Part shown: positions 50,765 to 59,258 of the stretch, piece by piece | Numbering within the stretch: position 1 is the stretch's first letter | How the letters are laid out: every line of letters starts with the position of its first letter | Origin: CAZGUG01 sp964625335 | Lineage (GTDB): Bacteria; Bacillota; Clostridia; Ch29 | Direction of reading: 5' to 3' | Assembly (NCBI GenBank): GCA_964625335.1 | Contig: CAZVBE010000006.1 | Coordinates: 38,017 to 102,016, forward strand | DNA length: 64,000 nucleotides | Made by a program: the position numbers and the translations under genes | The notes under the pieces: model-generated | What the model was told of the DNA's origin: nothing | Database searches by the model: none | The model's input: only the letters and a program-made list of their open reading frames with translations

Positions 50765-53584
50765 ATGGCCAGGGACAGGATAATTATTAAGGGAGCAAGA
50801 CAACACAATTTAAAAAATTTGGATATACAGCTGCCACGGGACAAGTTTATAGTTATGACCGGATTAAGCGGCTCGGGGAAATCATCCCTGGCCTTTGATA
50901 CCATATACGCCGAGGGGCAGAGAAGATACGTGGAATCTTTGTCCGCCTACGCAAGGCAGTTTCTGGGGCAGATGGACAAGCCGGACATAGATTATATAGA
51001 GGGTCTGTCGCCTGCCATATCCATAGACCAGAAGACCACCAGCAAGAACCCCCGTTCCACCGTGGGCACCGTTACCGAAGTATACGACTACCTGCGCCTT
51101 CTGTTTGCAAGGGCGGGGACACCGTATTGTCCCGAATGCGGCATGGAGATAACCCAGCAGACGGTAGAGCAGATGGTGGACAGCGTAATGGACCTTGAGA
51201 AGGGAACCAGAATTCAACTGCTGGCTCCCATAGTGCGGGGCAGGAAAGGGGAATATACAAAGCTTCTGGAAGAAATGAGAAAGACCGGTTACGTAAGGGT
51301 AAGGGTAGACGGCGAGACCATGGACCTCGGAGATGAAATAAAACTGGACAGGAATAAGAAGCACACGCTGGAGGTGGTGGTCGACCGGCTGGTTGTTAAA
51401 GACGGCATAGAAAAACGGCTGGCGGACTCCATGGAGACCTGTCTTAAGCTTTCGGAGGGTGTGCTTATAGTGCATGTGCTCGAGGGCAGGGAAATGATGT
51501 TCAGTCAAAAGTTTGCCTGTACACAGTGCGGAATAAGCATGGAGGAGCTAAGCCCAAGGTTCTTTTCCTTTAACAGCCCCTACGGCGCCTGTCCGAACTG
51601 TAACGGGCTGGGGGACCTTATTAAGGTGGATCCCTCCCTTATTATACCCGACCTTGACAAAAGCTTGCGGGAGGGCGCTGTTAACGCTATACCGGATGCC
51701 GAAGACAGCTGGTACTACAGTATGGTTGAAGCGGTATTAAGCCATTTCGGCCATACCAGGGACACCCCCTTCCGGGAAGTGGACCGGGAAGTGCTGGATA
51801 TAATACTATTTGGCTCGGGGGACCGGAAATTCCGCTGCCGGCACAGGGGCAAATACGGCGAAAGGGTATATACAGTACCCTTTGAGGGCGTTGTAAACAA
51901 TTTGCAGAGGCGTTATAAGGAAACCCATTCCGACTATATCAAAAATTATATAGAAAGCTTTATGAGCATAGTGTCCTGCCCGGTGTGCCACGGAACCCGC
52001 CTGAAGGACGAGGTTCTTGCAGTCAGGGTAAGTGACAAAAATATTGCCCAGATAACCGATATGTCTATCAGGGAAGCCCTTGATTTTTTCAACGGTCTTA
52101 AACTGGGGGGCAACAGGGAAATTATCGCACACCAGATATTGAAAGAGATAACAGAGCGGCTTGGATTCCTTGTGAATGTGGGTCTTGACTATCTCACCCT
52201 TTCAAGGGCGGCGGGTACGCTGTCCGGCGGAGAAGCCCAGAGGATAAGGCTTGCCACACAGATTGGTTCCAGCCTTGTGGGGGTGCTGTATATACTGGAC
52301 GAGCCCAGTATAGGCCTGCACCAGCGGGACAACCGCAGGCTTATTGAAACCCTTAGAAGGCTCACAGACCTTGGCAACACCCTTATAGTTGTGGAGCACG
52401 ACGAGGAGACCATCCGCTCCGCCGACCACATACTGGACATTGGACCCGGAGCTGGTATCCATGGGGGTAAGGTGGTGGCGCAGGGTGAGCTTAAGGATAT
52501 TCTCGCCTGCAAGCATTCTATAACCGGCCAATATTTGCGGGGGGACAAGGAGATTTCGGTGCCAAAAACCCGCAGGGCTCCCAACGGCAAACATGTGGTT
52601 ATAAAGGGGGCTGCCGAGAATAACCTGAAAGACCTGGATGTGGATTTTCCTCTCGGTGTGTTTGTATGCGTAACCGGCGTATCCGGCTCGGGTAAGAGCA
52701 CGCTGGTAAACGAAATACTTTACAAGGGAATATCCCAAAGGCTGTACAGATCCAGGTCAAAACCCGGGAAACACAGGGAAATAGAAGGAATAGACAACAT
52801 AGACAAAATAATAGATATAGACCAGTCCCCCATAGGCAGGACCCCACGGTCCAACCCGGCTACCTATACCGGGGTGTTTGACCATATCAGGGATCTTTTT
52901 GCATCCACACCCGAGGCCAGGATGAGGGGTTACAAAAAGGGCAGGTTCAGCTTTAACGTTAAGGGTGGAAGGTGCGAGGCCTGCCGCGGGGACGGGATAA
53001 TAAAAATAGAGATGCACTTTTTGCCGGATGTATACGTGCCCTGCGAGCTGTGCAAGGGCAAAAGGTACAACAGGGAAACCCTTCAGATAAGGTACAAGGG
53101 AAAAACAATTTCGGATGTGCTTGACATGACGGTGGACGAAGCGCTGGAGTTCTTTGAAAACATACCGCCGCTTAAAAGAAAGCTTCAGACCATGTGCGAT
53201 GTGGGGCTGGGGTATATAAGGCTGGGTCAGCCTTCCACACAGTTGTCGGGCGGAGAGGCCCAGAGAGTCAAACTGTCCACGGAACTGAGCAAAAGAAGCA
53301 CCGGCAAAACGCTGTATATCCTGGACGAGCCAACCACCGGACTGCATTTTGAAGACGTACGCAAACTCATCGGGGTGCTGACAAGGCTGGCGGACGGGGG
53401 AAATACCATAATAGTGATAGAGCATAATCTTGACGTTATAAAGACGGCGGACTATATAATCGACTTAGGCCCCGAGGGAGGGGACAGAGGCGGGTCGGTT
53501 ATTGCGACAGGCACCCCCGAGGAGGTGGCACGGTCGAAGCATTCCTTCACCGGCCGGTTCCTCAAAAGAGTCTTGGATCAATAA
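50765..53584 (+). CDS. uvrA: Excinuclease ABC subunit UvrA
   Basis: UvrA is the damage-recognition ATPase of excision repair (939 residues). There are two ABC modules: Walker A GLSGSGKSS and GVSGSGKST, and signatures LSGGEAQRIRLA and LSGGEAQRVKLS. Zinc modules have CPECG, CPNCNGLGD, CEACRGDG and CELCKGKRYN. The ribosome site GGGAG precedes the ATG. It is co-transcribed with uvrB and ends in a perfect 58-nt palindrome. Confidence 0.98.
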   Translation: MARDRIIIKGARQHNLKNLDIQLPRDKFIVMTGLSGSGKSSLAFDTIYAEGQRRYVESLSAYARQFLGQMDKPDIDYIEGLSPAISIDQKTTSKNPRSTVGTVTEVYDYLRLLFARAGTPYCPECGMEITQQTVEQMVDSVMDLEKGTRIQLLAPIVRGRKGEYTKLLEEMRKTGYVRVRVDGETMDLGDEIKLDRNKKHTLEVVVDRLVVKDGIEKRLADSMETCLKLSEGVLIVHVLEGREMMFSQKFACTQCGISMEELSPRFFSFNSPYGACPNCNGLGDLIKVDPSLIIPDLDKSLREGAVNAIPDAEDSWYYSMVEAVLSHFGHTRDTPFREVDREVLDIILFGSGDRKFRCRHRGKYGERVYTVPFEGVVNNLQRRYKETHSDYIKNYIESFMSIVSCPVCHGTRLKDEVLAVRVSDKNIAQITDMSIREALDFFNGLKLGGNREIIAHQILKEITERLGFLVNVGLDYLTLSRAAGTLSGGEAQRIRLATQIGSSLVGVLYILDEPSIGLHQRDNRRLIETLRRLTDLGNTLIVVEHDEETIRSADHILDIGPGAGIHGGKVVAQGELKDILACKHSITGQYLRGDKEISVPKTRRAPNGKHVVIKGAAENNLKDLDVDFPLGVFVCVTGVSGSGKSTLVNEILYKGISQRLYRSRSKPGKHREIEGIDNIDKIIDIDQSPIGRTPRSNPATYTGVFDHIRDLFASTPEARMRGYKKGRFSFNVKGGRCEACRGDGIIKIEMHFLPDVYVPCELCKGKRYNRETLQIRYKGKTISDVLDMTVDEALEFFENIPPLKRKLQTMCDVGLGYIRLGQPSTQLSGGEAQRVKLSTELSKRSTGKTLYILDEPTTGLHFEDVRKLIGVLTRLADGGNTIIVIEHNLDVIKTADYIIDLGPEGGDRGGSVIATGTPEEVARSKHSFTGRFLKRVLDQ

Positions 53585-53598
53585 AACAAACAACAAAA

Positions 53599-53656
53599 AA
53601 CAATAGGGACGGTTCTTTTTGTTATACGTATAACAAAAAGAACCGTCCCTATTGTT
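53599..53656. terminator. Perfect 58-nt palindrome made of two facing GGGACGGTTCT repeats
   Basis: The arms 53599-53627 and 53628-53656 are exact reverse complements (29 bp, no spacer). Each arm contains the sequence AATAGGGACGGTTCTTTTTG, so two copies of the repeat face each other. It lies between the convergent uvrA and stalk-domain genes and probably ends transcription from both sides. Confidence 0.85.
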
Positions 53657-53665
53657 ATACTATTG

Positions 53666-54208
53666 TTATATTATGATTCCCCTGACCCTGCCTCCGGAAT
53701 CCAGTATAAAGCCGCCGGTGCTTCCGCTTTTGAGCTGGTAAAAGTGAATATTCTTTTCTGCGTCCCGCTGCAGGATTATTACAACGTCCCGGCTTACCGG
53801 AAGGGGGTTGTCTGCCGGGGTACTGTTATCGTCAAAATGTTGGTGTATGGTAATTGTATAATCTTTATAGTCTATATCGGTAATTTCTCCGTATACGAAT
53901 GTTTCGCCCTCATCCGGTCGGCATTCGGTCAGGGGAAGCTTTAAATCGGGATTGCTTATTACCACAGCCCTTATAACGGGATTCCATTCCACGTCCCTGT
54001 CCAGGGCGGTGCTGATAAATCTAAGGGGGACATATACCCTGTCGTTGTATATGAAGGGCTGTTCCTCGAGTTCTACCTGGCGGTTGCCAATAACCACCCG
54101 TATATTGCCGCGGTGGACTTCTATCATTTCGGCAATTCCCGAGGCGTTAATGGTTAACGATGTCAGTATAATAAATATGATTACAGCTGCTGCTATTTTT
54201 CTTGGCAT
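53666..54208 (-). CDS. Secreted copper-amine-oxidase-N (stalk) domain protein
   Basis: This 180-residue exported protein has a signal peptide (RKIAAAVIIFIILTSLTIN) followed by a stalk domain (about 28-85; VVIGNRQVELEEQPFIYND, RVYVPLRFISTALDRDVEW). The C-terminal half (GEITDIDYKDYTITIHQ) is a small beta-rich region. Stalk domains are surface or cell-wall modules in Clostridia and are not copper enzymes. The ATG follows AAGGAG. It stands alone between convergent and divergent neighbours. Confidence 0.85.
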   Translation of the reverse strand: MPRKIAAAVIIFIILTSLTINASGIAEMIEVHRGNIRVVIGNRQVELEEQPFIYNDRVYVPLRFISTALDRDVEWNPVIRAVVISNPDLKLPLTECRPDEGETFVYGEITDIDYKDYTITIHQHFDDNSTPADNPLPVSRDVVIILQRDAEKNIHFYQLKSGSTGGFILDSGGRVRGIII

Positions 54209-54364
54209 GCATAATTCTCCTTTCCATACCCGGATTATTGCCGTTAAAAGCTGATAATATACTTTTTGTTGTTTTGACGGAAAAATGATAAAATTGATTT
54301 AATGCCATGGTCTTAAGGCAGTTTATATTTGGGATAAGGCGTAATATAAAGAGGGAGGATATAT

Positions 54365-55216
54365 ATGATTCTCAGGATAAGGGACAATGTATATTGCATT
54401 ACCGAAAACATGGGCTCCAACAATTCCGCTATAGTAACGCCGGAGGGTGTTGTGCTTGTGGATACCCCCCATAAGCCGACCGACGCTTTGAAATGGCGTG
54501 AGTTCGTTGAAACCCTCGGGCCTACCAAATACGTCGTGATTTCCGACCACCACATCGACCATACGCTGACTAACGATTTTTTTGGGGGCACATTGATTTC
54601 CCATGAGCTCACAAGACAAAAACTTCTGACGGATGCACCTTCGGTCGGGTTTATAACCAAACTTCTCGGCAGGATAGACCCGGAAGGCATCCGCTATATC
54701 CACGGCGATTACAGGTATAGAATCCCCGAAATCACTATTAATAAGGATATGACGCTGTATTTAGGCGGCGTGGAAATCCGTGTTATGCACATGAAGGGTC
54801 ACACCGAAAACAGTATAATGGTTTATATGCCCGGCGAAAAAATACTATTCACCGGCGACAATGTATGCGAAAACGGTTTGCCCTGCACCGACCAGACCTG
54901 TTTTCCCGAGGTTTATGAAACCCTGGATTATATCATCAACGAGATGGATGTTGATACAATAGTACCGGGGCACGGCGATGTCTGTACCAAGAAAGAGGCA
55001 ATCCGTTTCAAGGGGGAAATGAAGGAAATTGTTGCAAGGGTTAATGCGGAGATTAAGAAAGGTGCCGGCAAACAGGAAATTTCCGACAAGCTCCGCTATG
55101 ACGACCGTATACATATCGATACTGAGAAGTATAAGGGTTATCCCGCCGCAGATAATGAAGGCTTCCAGCGCAGGAGCTTCGAGCATATATACGATGTGCT
55201 CAAGGGCGGGGCATGA
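54365..55216 (+). CDS. MBL-fold metallohydrolase with variant metal motif
   Basis: This 283-residue metallo-beta-lactamase-fold protein carries DHHIDH (61-66) where the family motif is HxHxDH, so the first His is replaced by Asp61; His63, Asp65 and His66 are kept. Later ligands are visible in MKGHTENS, LFTGDNV and VPGHGDV. The substrate is unknown; glyoxalase II-like or lactonase-like activities are possible. The ribosome site GGGAGG precedes the ATG. It lies 51 nt before a DRE-TIM carboxyltransferase gene on the same strand, probably one operon. Confidence 0.85.
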   Translation: MILRIRDNVYCITENMGSNNSAIVTPEGVVLVDTPHKPTDALKWREFVETLGPTKYVVISDHHIDHTLTNDFFGGTLISHELTRQKLLTDAPSVGFITKLLGRIDPEGIRYIHGDYRYRIPEITINKDMTLYLGGVEIRVMHMKGHTENSIMVYMPGEKILFTGDNVCENGLPCTDQTCFPEVYETLDYIINEMDVDTIVPGHGDVCTKKEAIRFKGEMKEIVARVNAEIKKGAGKQEISDKLRYDDRIHIDTEKYKGYPAADNEGFQRRSFEHIYDVLKGGA

Positions 55217-55267
55217 AGAATGACTATTTAAGCAATTCCTGCAATAAAGAGATAGGAGGTAATCTTA

Positions 55268-56491
55268 ATGAAAACACCCTGGAAAACCGACAAATGGTTC
55301 ACAAGTCCGTGGAACTTCCTTGACGAGGCGGCAAAGGATCATAGGTTTGCTCCCAAAATCAAACTCCACGATGTATCGCTGCGGGACGGAGAGCAGCAGG
55401 CGGGTTTGATTTTTACCAAGGACCAGAAGGTTGCGCTTGCCGAAAAGCTTGCCGAGGTTGGAATTCACAGGATAGAAGCCGGTATGCCGGTTGTATCAAA
55501 GCAGGACGAAGAGGCCATACGGGAAATAGTGAAAAGAAATCCGGGGCCTGAGATATTTGCTTTCGCCCGCTGTATGAAGGAAGATGTCAAAAGAGCTGCG
55601 GATACAGGAGTAGACGGAGTGGTGGTGGAGATACCCTCCAGCGAGCATATCATACGGCATGCCTATAAATGGCCCCTGGAAAAAGCCATAGAGCTTTCGA
55701 TAGAAGCCACCCGGTATGCGAAGGAGATGGGACTTTACACCGTATTCTTCCCCATCGACATGAGCAGGGCTGACATGGACTGGGTACTGGATCTGGTGGA
55801 GAGGGTTGCAACCGAGGGGCATATGGACGCCCTTGCCGTGGTGGATACCTTTGGCGGACTAAACCCCCATGCCATCCCGCATCTGATAAGGAAAACCAAA
55901 GAAAGAATCAACAAGCCGATAGAGGTCCATTTCCATGACGATTATGGCCTGGGTTCTGCTAATACGCTGCTGGCCCTGGCAGCCGGCGCCGATGTTGCCC
56001 ATACCACAATCGCGTCCATCGGAGAAAGGGCGGGCAACACGTCCTATGAGGATGTTGCAATGGCGTTGCTGACCATGTATGACATAGACCTGGGCCTTAA
56101 ATACGATAAGATATACGAGACGGCAAAATACCTCAGGGATATTTCGGGGCTGCAGGTACGGCAGAACAGGGGTATCATAGGAGATAACGTAAACGATATC
56201 GAGTCGGGTATAGTTTCGGCCTGGTATTACAATGTGAAGGACGATGCTCCGCTGGAATTGGCGCCCTATCTGCCGGCTCTTACAGGGCATCCCGAAACCA
56301 GGGTGGTAATTGGCAAGTTCAGCGGCCTGCCCACGGTGGAAATCTACCTGGAAGAGCTGGGCCTGAGGGTGGAAAAAGAAGAGCATAAGAGTAAAATTCT
56401 CGAAAAAATCAAGGATATGGCCTTTGAAAAGGCGCGGCTTCTTACTACCGAAGAGTTTACCGCGATAGTAAAGGAAGTCACCCGAGAGTGA
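55268..56491 (+). CDS. DRE-TIM metallolyase (homocitrate/isopropylmalate synthase-like)
   Basis: This 407-residue enzyme of the pyruvate carboxyltransferase family condenses acetyl-CoA with a 2-oxo acid, or runs a related lyase reaction. The catalytic start of the barrel is HDVSLRDGEQQAGL (about 34-47), and the metal HxH is in VHFHDDYGLGSANTLLALAAG-type sequence (VHFHDDYGLG). GERAGNTSYEDVAMAL is conserved for this family. It lacks the C-terminal LeuA regulatory domain, so it is closer to homocitrate synthase or Re-citrate synthase-like enzymes. The ribosome site is AGGAGG. It is paired with the MBL-fold gene; exact substrate unknown. Confidence 0.85.
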   Translation: MKTPWKTDKWFTSPWNFLDEAAKDHRFAPKIKLHDVSLRDGEQQAGLIFTKDQKVALAEKLAEVGIHRIEAGMPVVSKQDEEAIREIVKRNPGPEIFAFARCMKEDVKRAADTGVDGVVVEIPSSEHIIRHAYKWPLEKAIELSIEATRYAKEMGLYTVFFPIDMSRADMDWVLDLVERVATEGHMDALAVVDTFGGLNPHAIPHLIRKTKERINKPIEVHFHDDYGLGSANTLLALAAGADVAHTTIASIGERAGNTSYEDVAMALLTMYDIDLGLKYDKIYETAKYLRDISGLQVRQNRGIIGDNVNDIESGIVSAWYYNVKDDAPLELAPYLPALTGHPETRVVIGKFSGLPTVEIYLEELGLRVEKEEHKSKILEKIKDMAFEKARLLTTEEFTAIVKEVTRE

Positions 56492-56497
56492 TGTTTT

Positions 56498-57040
56498 CTA
56501 TTTGGCCGACAGGGAATCCCTGCAAATGCTCATAAGGCCAAGGCGGATAAGAATGGCGTGTATTATAAAGGGGAAGGTAACGGTATATATGGCCAATGCG
56601 GCAATCCTGGGCAGCATGGTTAATTGGGCGGGGATGCCAAAGAGTATCTGCAAAAAATAAGGGGTAAGCAGGGTGGAGGTAACAAGCTGGGTTACAAACA
56701 CTATCCAGCCGATGTAAACAGGGCTTTTGTATCCCCTGCTGTGGAACATTATCATAATGCCGGGTATTATGCCGCTCAGGGCTTTGACAAGGGTGAAGTG
56801 GGGCATATAGGCCCCCATGGGGTTGATAAAATATCCCGTTATATCGCTCAAGGCCCCGACCATCCCGCCCGAGAAGGGACCAAAGGTGATCCCGGCAAGG
56901 ATTATCGGCAAATCCCCCAGGCCTATTCTGATGCCTTCCACCCCCGCAAAGCTTATCCGAAGGCTTGCAATCCTTGATAGTATTATGCTTATTGAGGTTA
57001 GCAAACCCATAAATACCAGTTGTTTTGTGGTAAACTTCAT
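56498..57040 (-). CDS. folT: ECF transporter substrate-binding (S) component, folate type
   Basis: This 180-residue, six-helix membrane protein of the ECF S-component class resembles FolT (folate uptake): SIILSRIASLRISFAGVEGI, RIGLGDLPIILAGITFGP and GALSDITGYFINPMGAY. It needs the shared EcfA-A'-T module, which is not in this window. The ATG follows GGGGGAG. It has its own promoter and converges on the DRE-TIM gene with a 6-bp gap. Confidence 0.85.
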   Translation of the reverse strand: MKFTTKQLVFMGLLTSISIILSRIASLRISFAGVEGIRIGLGDLPIILAGITFGPFSGGMVGALSDITGYFINPMGAYMPHFTLVKALSGIIPGIMIMFHSRGYKSPVYIGWIVFVTQLVTSTLLTPYFLQILFGIPAQLTMLPRIAALAIYTVTFPFIIHAILIRLGLMSICRDSLSAK

Positions 57041-57117
57041 TGTTCTTCTCCCCCGTGTTCCTTAATAATATTTATATTGGCAGCTAAAAGTTTCCGGTTT
57101 TAAAAATGTTTATCTAT

Positions 57118-57146
57118 ATAATACAATAGGGTTGCGAGTAATTCAA
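57118..57146 (-). promoter_or_regulatory. Sigma-A promoter of the folT gene
   Basis: On the minus strand, TTGAAT (57146-57141), a 17-nt spacer, then TATTAT (57123-57118). Confidence 0.65.
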
Positions 57147-57175
57147 TAGAGACATCCAAGGCAGGGGTGATTGAT

Positions 57176-59011
57176 ATGGACAGTAAAAGGACTTTCAGCC
57201 CCGAGGGTTTTCCCGACCGGCCCGGGGTTTATATTATGAAAAATGATAAAAGCCGTATAATATATATCGGCAAGGCTAAAAGCCTGAAGAAAAGGGTTAA
57301 ACAGTACTTCCAGAAAAGCCTGGATATTAAGACCCAGGCGCTGGTGAGCCAGATTGAAAGCATTGAATACATCGTTACCCAGACCGAGCTGGAGGCCCTT
57401 ATACTTGAGTGCAGCCTTATCAAAAAGCACAGGCCGAGGTATAATATACTCCTCAAGGACGATAAAAGCTTTCCCTACATCAGGGTTACAATGGAAGAGG
57501 ATTACCCCCGGCTGGTCCTTGTCAGAAACATGAAAAAGGACGGTTCAAGGTATTTCGGACCCTACAGGAGCAGCTATCATGTAAAACAGACGATAGACGC
57601 CATAGGCAGGCTTTTCAGGGTGAGGACCTGCAGTAAAAAGATAGGCTCCCGGTCGGCGGGTTCCGACAGGGCCTGTCTTAACTTCCACATCGGCAGGTGT
57701 ATGGCACCCTGCCAGGGCAGCGTGGACAGGGAGGAATACAGGAGTATTATACGCCAAATATGCCTGTTCCTTTCCCACAGGCTGGGACAGCTTATATCGG
57801 TCCTGGACAAGGAAATGGAACTGGCTGCGGCAAACCTTGATTTTGAGAAGGCAGCCCGGATAAGGGACCAGGTATCCGTGCTCAGGGCCATGGCTGAAAA
57901 ACAGAAGGTAATAACCACCGGCATGGAGGACCAGGACGTCGTTGCCTGTGCCCGCAGCCGGGACAATGCCTGTGTCCAGGTATTCTTCATAAGGGGCGGT
58001 AAGCTCCTGGAGAGGGAGCATTATTTCCTTCAGGAGCTCGGGGAAATATCGGACAGACAGCTTATGACCGAGTTTGTCAAGAGATTTTATTCGGCCACCG
58101 CCTTTATCCCTAAGAATATATTGCTCCAATACGACATTGAGGAAAAAGAAGTAATAGGTGAGTGGATGAGGAATAAGAAGGGCGGCGCAGTTAATATAAA
58201 GGTGCCCCAAAGGGGCGATAAGAGGCGGATTGTGGAAATGGCCGCCGAGAATGCAGCCCAGCTTATAAACAATTTCAGCGAAAAGCTCAGAAAGGAAACG
58301 GAAGATGCCCACAGGGCCCTAGAAGAACTGTTCGATGCCCTGGACCTTGAGGAATTTCCATTCAGGATTGAAGCCTTTGATATTTCAGGCATACAGGGGA
58401 CCCAGCAGGTTGGGTCCATGGTGGTTTTTGAGGAAGGCCGGGCCAAGAAAAGCGATTACAGGAGATATAAATTGAAGGAGGGACACGGGCCCGACGACTA
58501 CCAGAGCATGAGAGAAATTGCACGGCGCAGATACAGAAAATACACCGGGGATGACTATGAGGTATTGCCGCAGCTGGTGCTGGTTGACGGAGGCAGGGGT
58601 CAGGTGTCGTCGGTGGAAGGGGAACTGCGGGATCTGGGGATTAATCTGACGGTATGCGGGATGGTTAAGGATGACCGTCATAGAACCCGCGGCATTATCA
58701 GAGACGGTAAGGAAATACCCCTGGAGGACTTCAAAGATGCCCGCCGCCTGGTCGCGTCGATACAGGAGGAAGCCCACAGGTTTGCCGTAAGCTACCACAG
58801 AAACCTTCGAAGCAGCAGCCAGGTGCGTTCTGAACTGGACGGAATTAGCGGTATAGGTCAAAAGAGACGAAAAGCGCTGTTGAAATATTTCGGCGATATT
58901 AGTAAAATAAAAGAGGCCACAGTTGACCAGCTTGCCTTGGTGGATGGCATGAACAGGGCTGCGGCCCGGCAGGTTTATGATTTTTTCAAAAGGGGGAAGA
59001 GTAATGGATAA
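57176..59011 (+). CDS. uvrC: Excinuclease ABC subunit UvrC
   Basis: UvrC is the dual-incision nuclease of excision repair (611 residues). The N-terminal GIY-YIG domain has GVYIMKND and IIYIGKAKSLKKRVKQYF; CLNFHIGRCMAPC carries the cysteine motif. A UVR domain (AAANLDFEKAARIRDQV) binds UvrB. The RNase H-like domain has FDISGIQGTQQVGSMVVF and LVDGGRGQ, and the C-terminus has two helix-hairpin-helix motifs (LDGISGIGQKRRKALLKYFG). The ATG at 57176 follows GCAGGGG. It overlaps the pspC-like gene. No SOS box was seen. Confidence 0.97.
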   Translation: MDSKRTFSPEGFPDRPGVYIMKNDKSRIIYIGKAKSLKKRVKQYFQKSLDIKTQALVSQIESIEYIVTQTELEALILECSLIKKHRPRYNILLKDDKSFPYIRVTMEEDYPRLVLVRNMKKDGSRYFGPYRSSYHVKQTIDAIGRLFRVRTCSKKIGSRSAGSDRACLNFHIGRCMAPCQGSVDREEYRSIIRQICLFLSHRLGQLISVLDKEMELAAANLDFEKAARIRDQVSVLRAMAEKQKVITTGMEDQDVVACARSRDNACVQVFFIRGGKLLEREHYFLQELGEISDRQLMTEFVKRFYSATAFIPKNILLQYDIEEKEVIGEWMRNKKGGAVNIKVPQRGDKRRIVEMAAENAAQLINNFSEKLRKETEDAHRALEELFDALDLEEFPFRIEAFDISGIQGTQQVGSMVVFEEGRAKKSDYRRYKLKEGHGPDDYQSMREIARRRYRKYTGDDYEVLPQLVLVDGGRGQVSSVEGELRDLGINLTVCGMVKDDRHRTRGIIRDGKEIPLEDFKDARRLVASIQEEAHRFAVSYHRNLRSSSQVRSELDGISGIGQKRRKALLKYFGDISKIKEATVDQLALVDGMNRAAARQVYDFFKRGKSNG

Positions 59012-59189
59012 AAAATTGTACAGGTCGGATACAGACAGAAAGATTGCCGGGGTATGCGGCGGCATCGCCGAATACTTTGATATAGATTCCACTCTGGTCA
59101 GACTGGGATGGATACTGTTTATGTTCGCCGGCGGGTCGGGAATACTTGCCTATATTATAGCCTGGCTTATAATGCCGGATAAAAATTGA
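59004..59189 (+). CDS. PspC domain protein
   Basis: This 61-residue membrane protein consists of one PspC domain (KLYRSDTDRKIAGVCGGIAE, YFDIDSTLVRLGWILFM), with two hydrophobic stretches ending in AYIIAWLIMPDK. PspC relatives take part in envelope stress responses. Its ATG lies in the uvrC stop region (8-nt overlap), preceded by AAGGGGG within uvrC, so the two are translationally coupled. Confidence 0.88.
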   Translation: MDKKLYRSDTDRKIAGVCGGIAEYFDIDSTLVRLGWILFMFAGGSGILAYIIAWLIMPDKN

Positions 59190-59258
59190 ACCCGGGTCGT
59201 ATATATGGATTTATTCAATAATATATATAAAGAGTGAAAGGGGTTTGGAGGTAATAGC

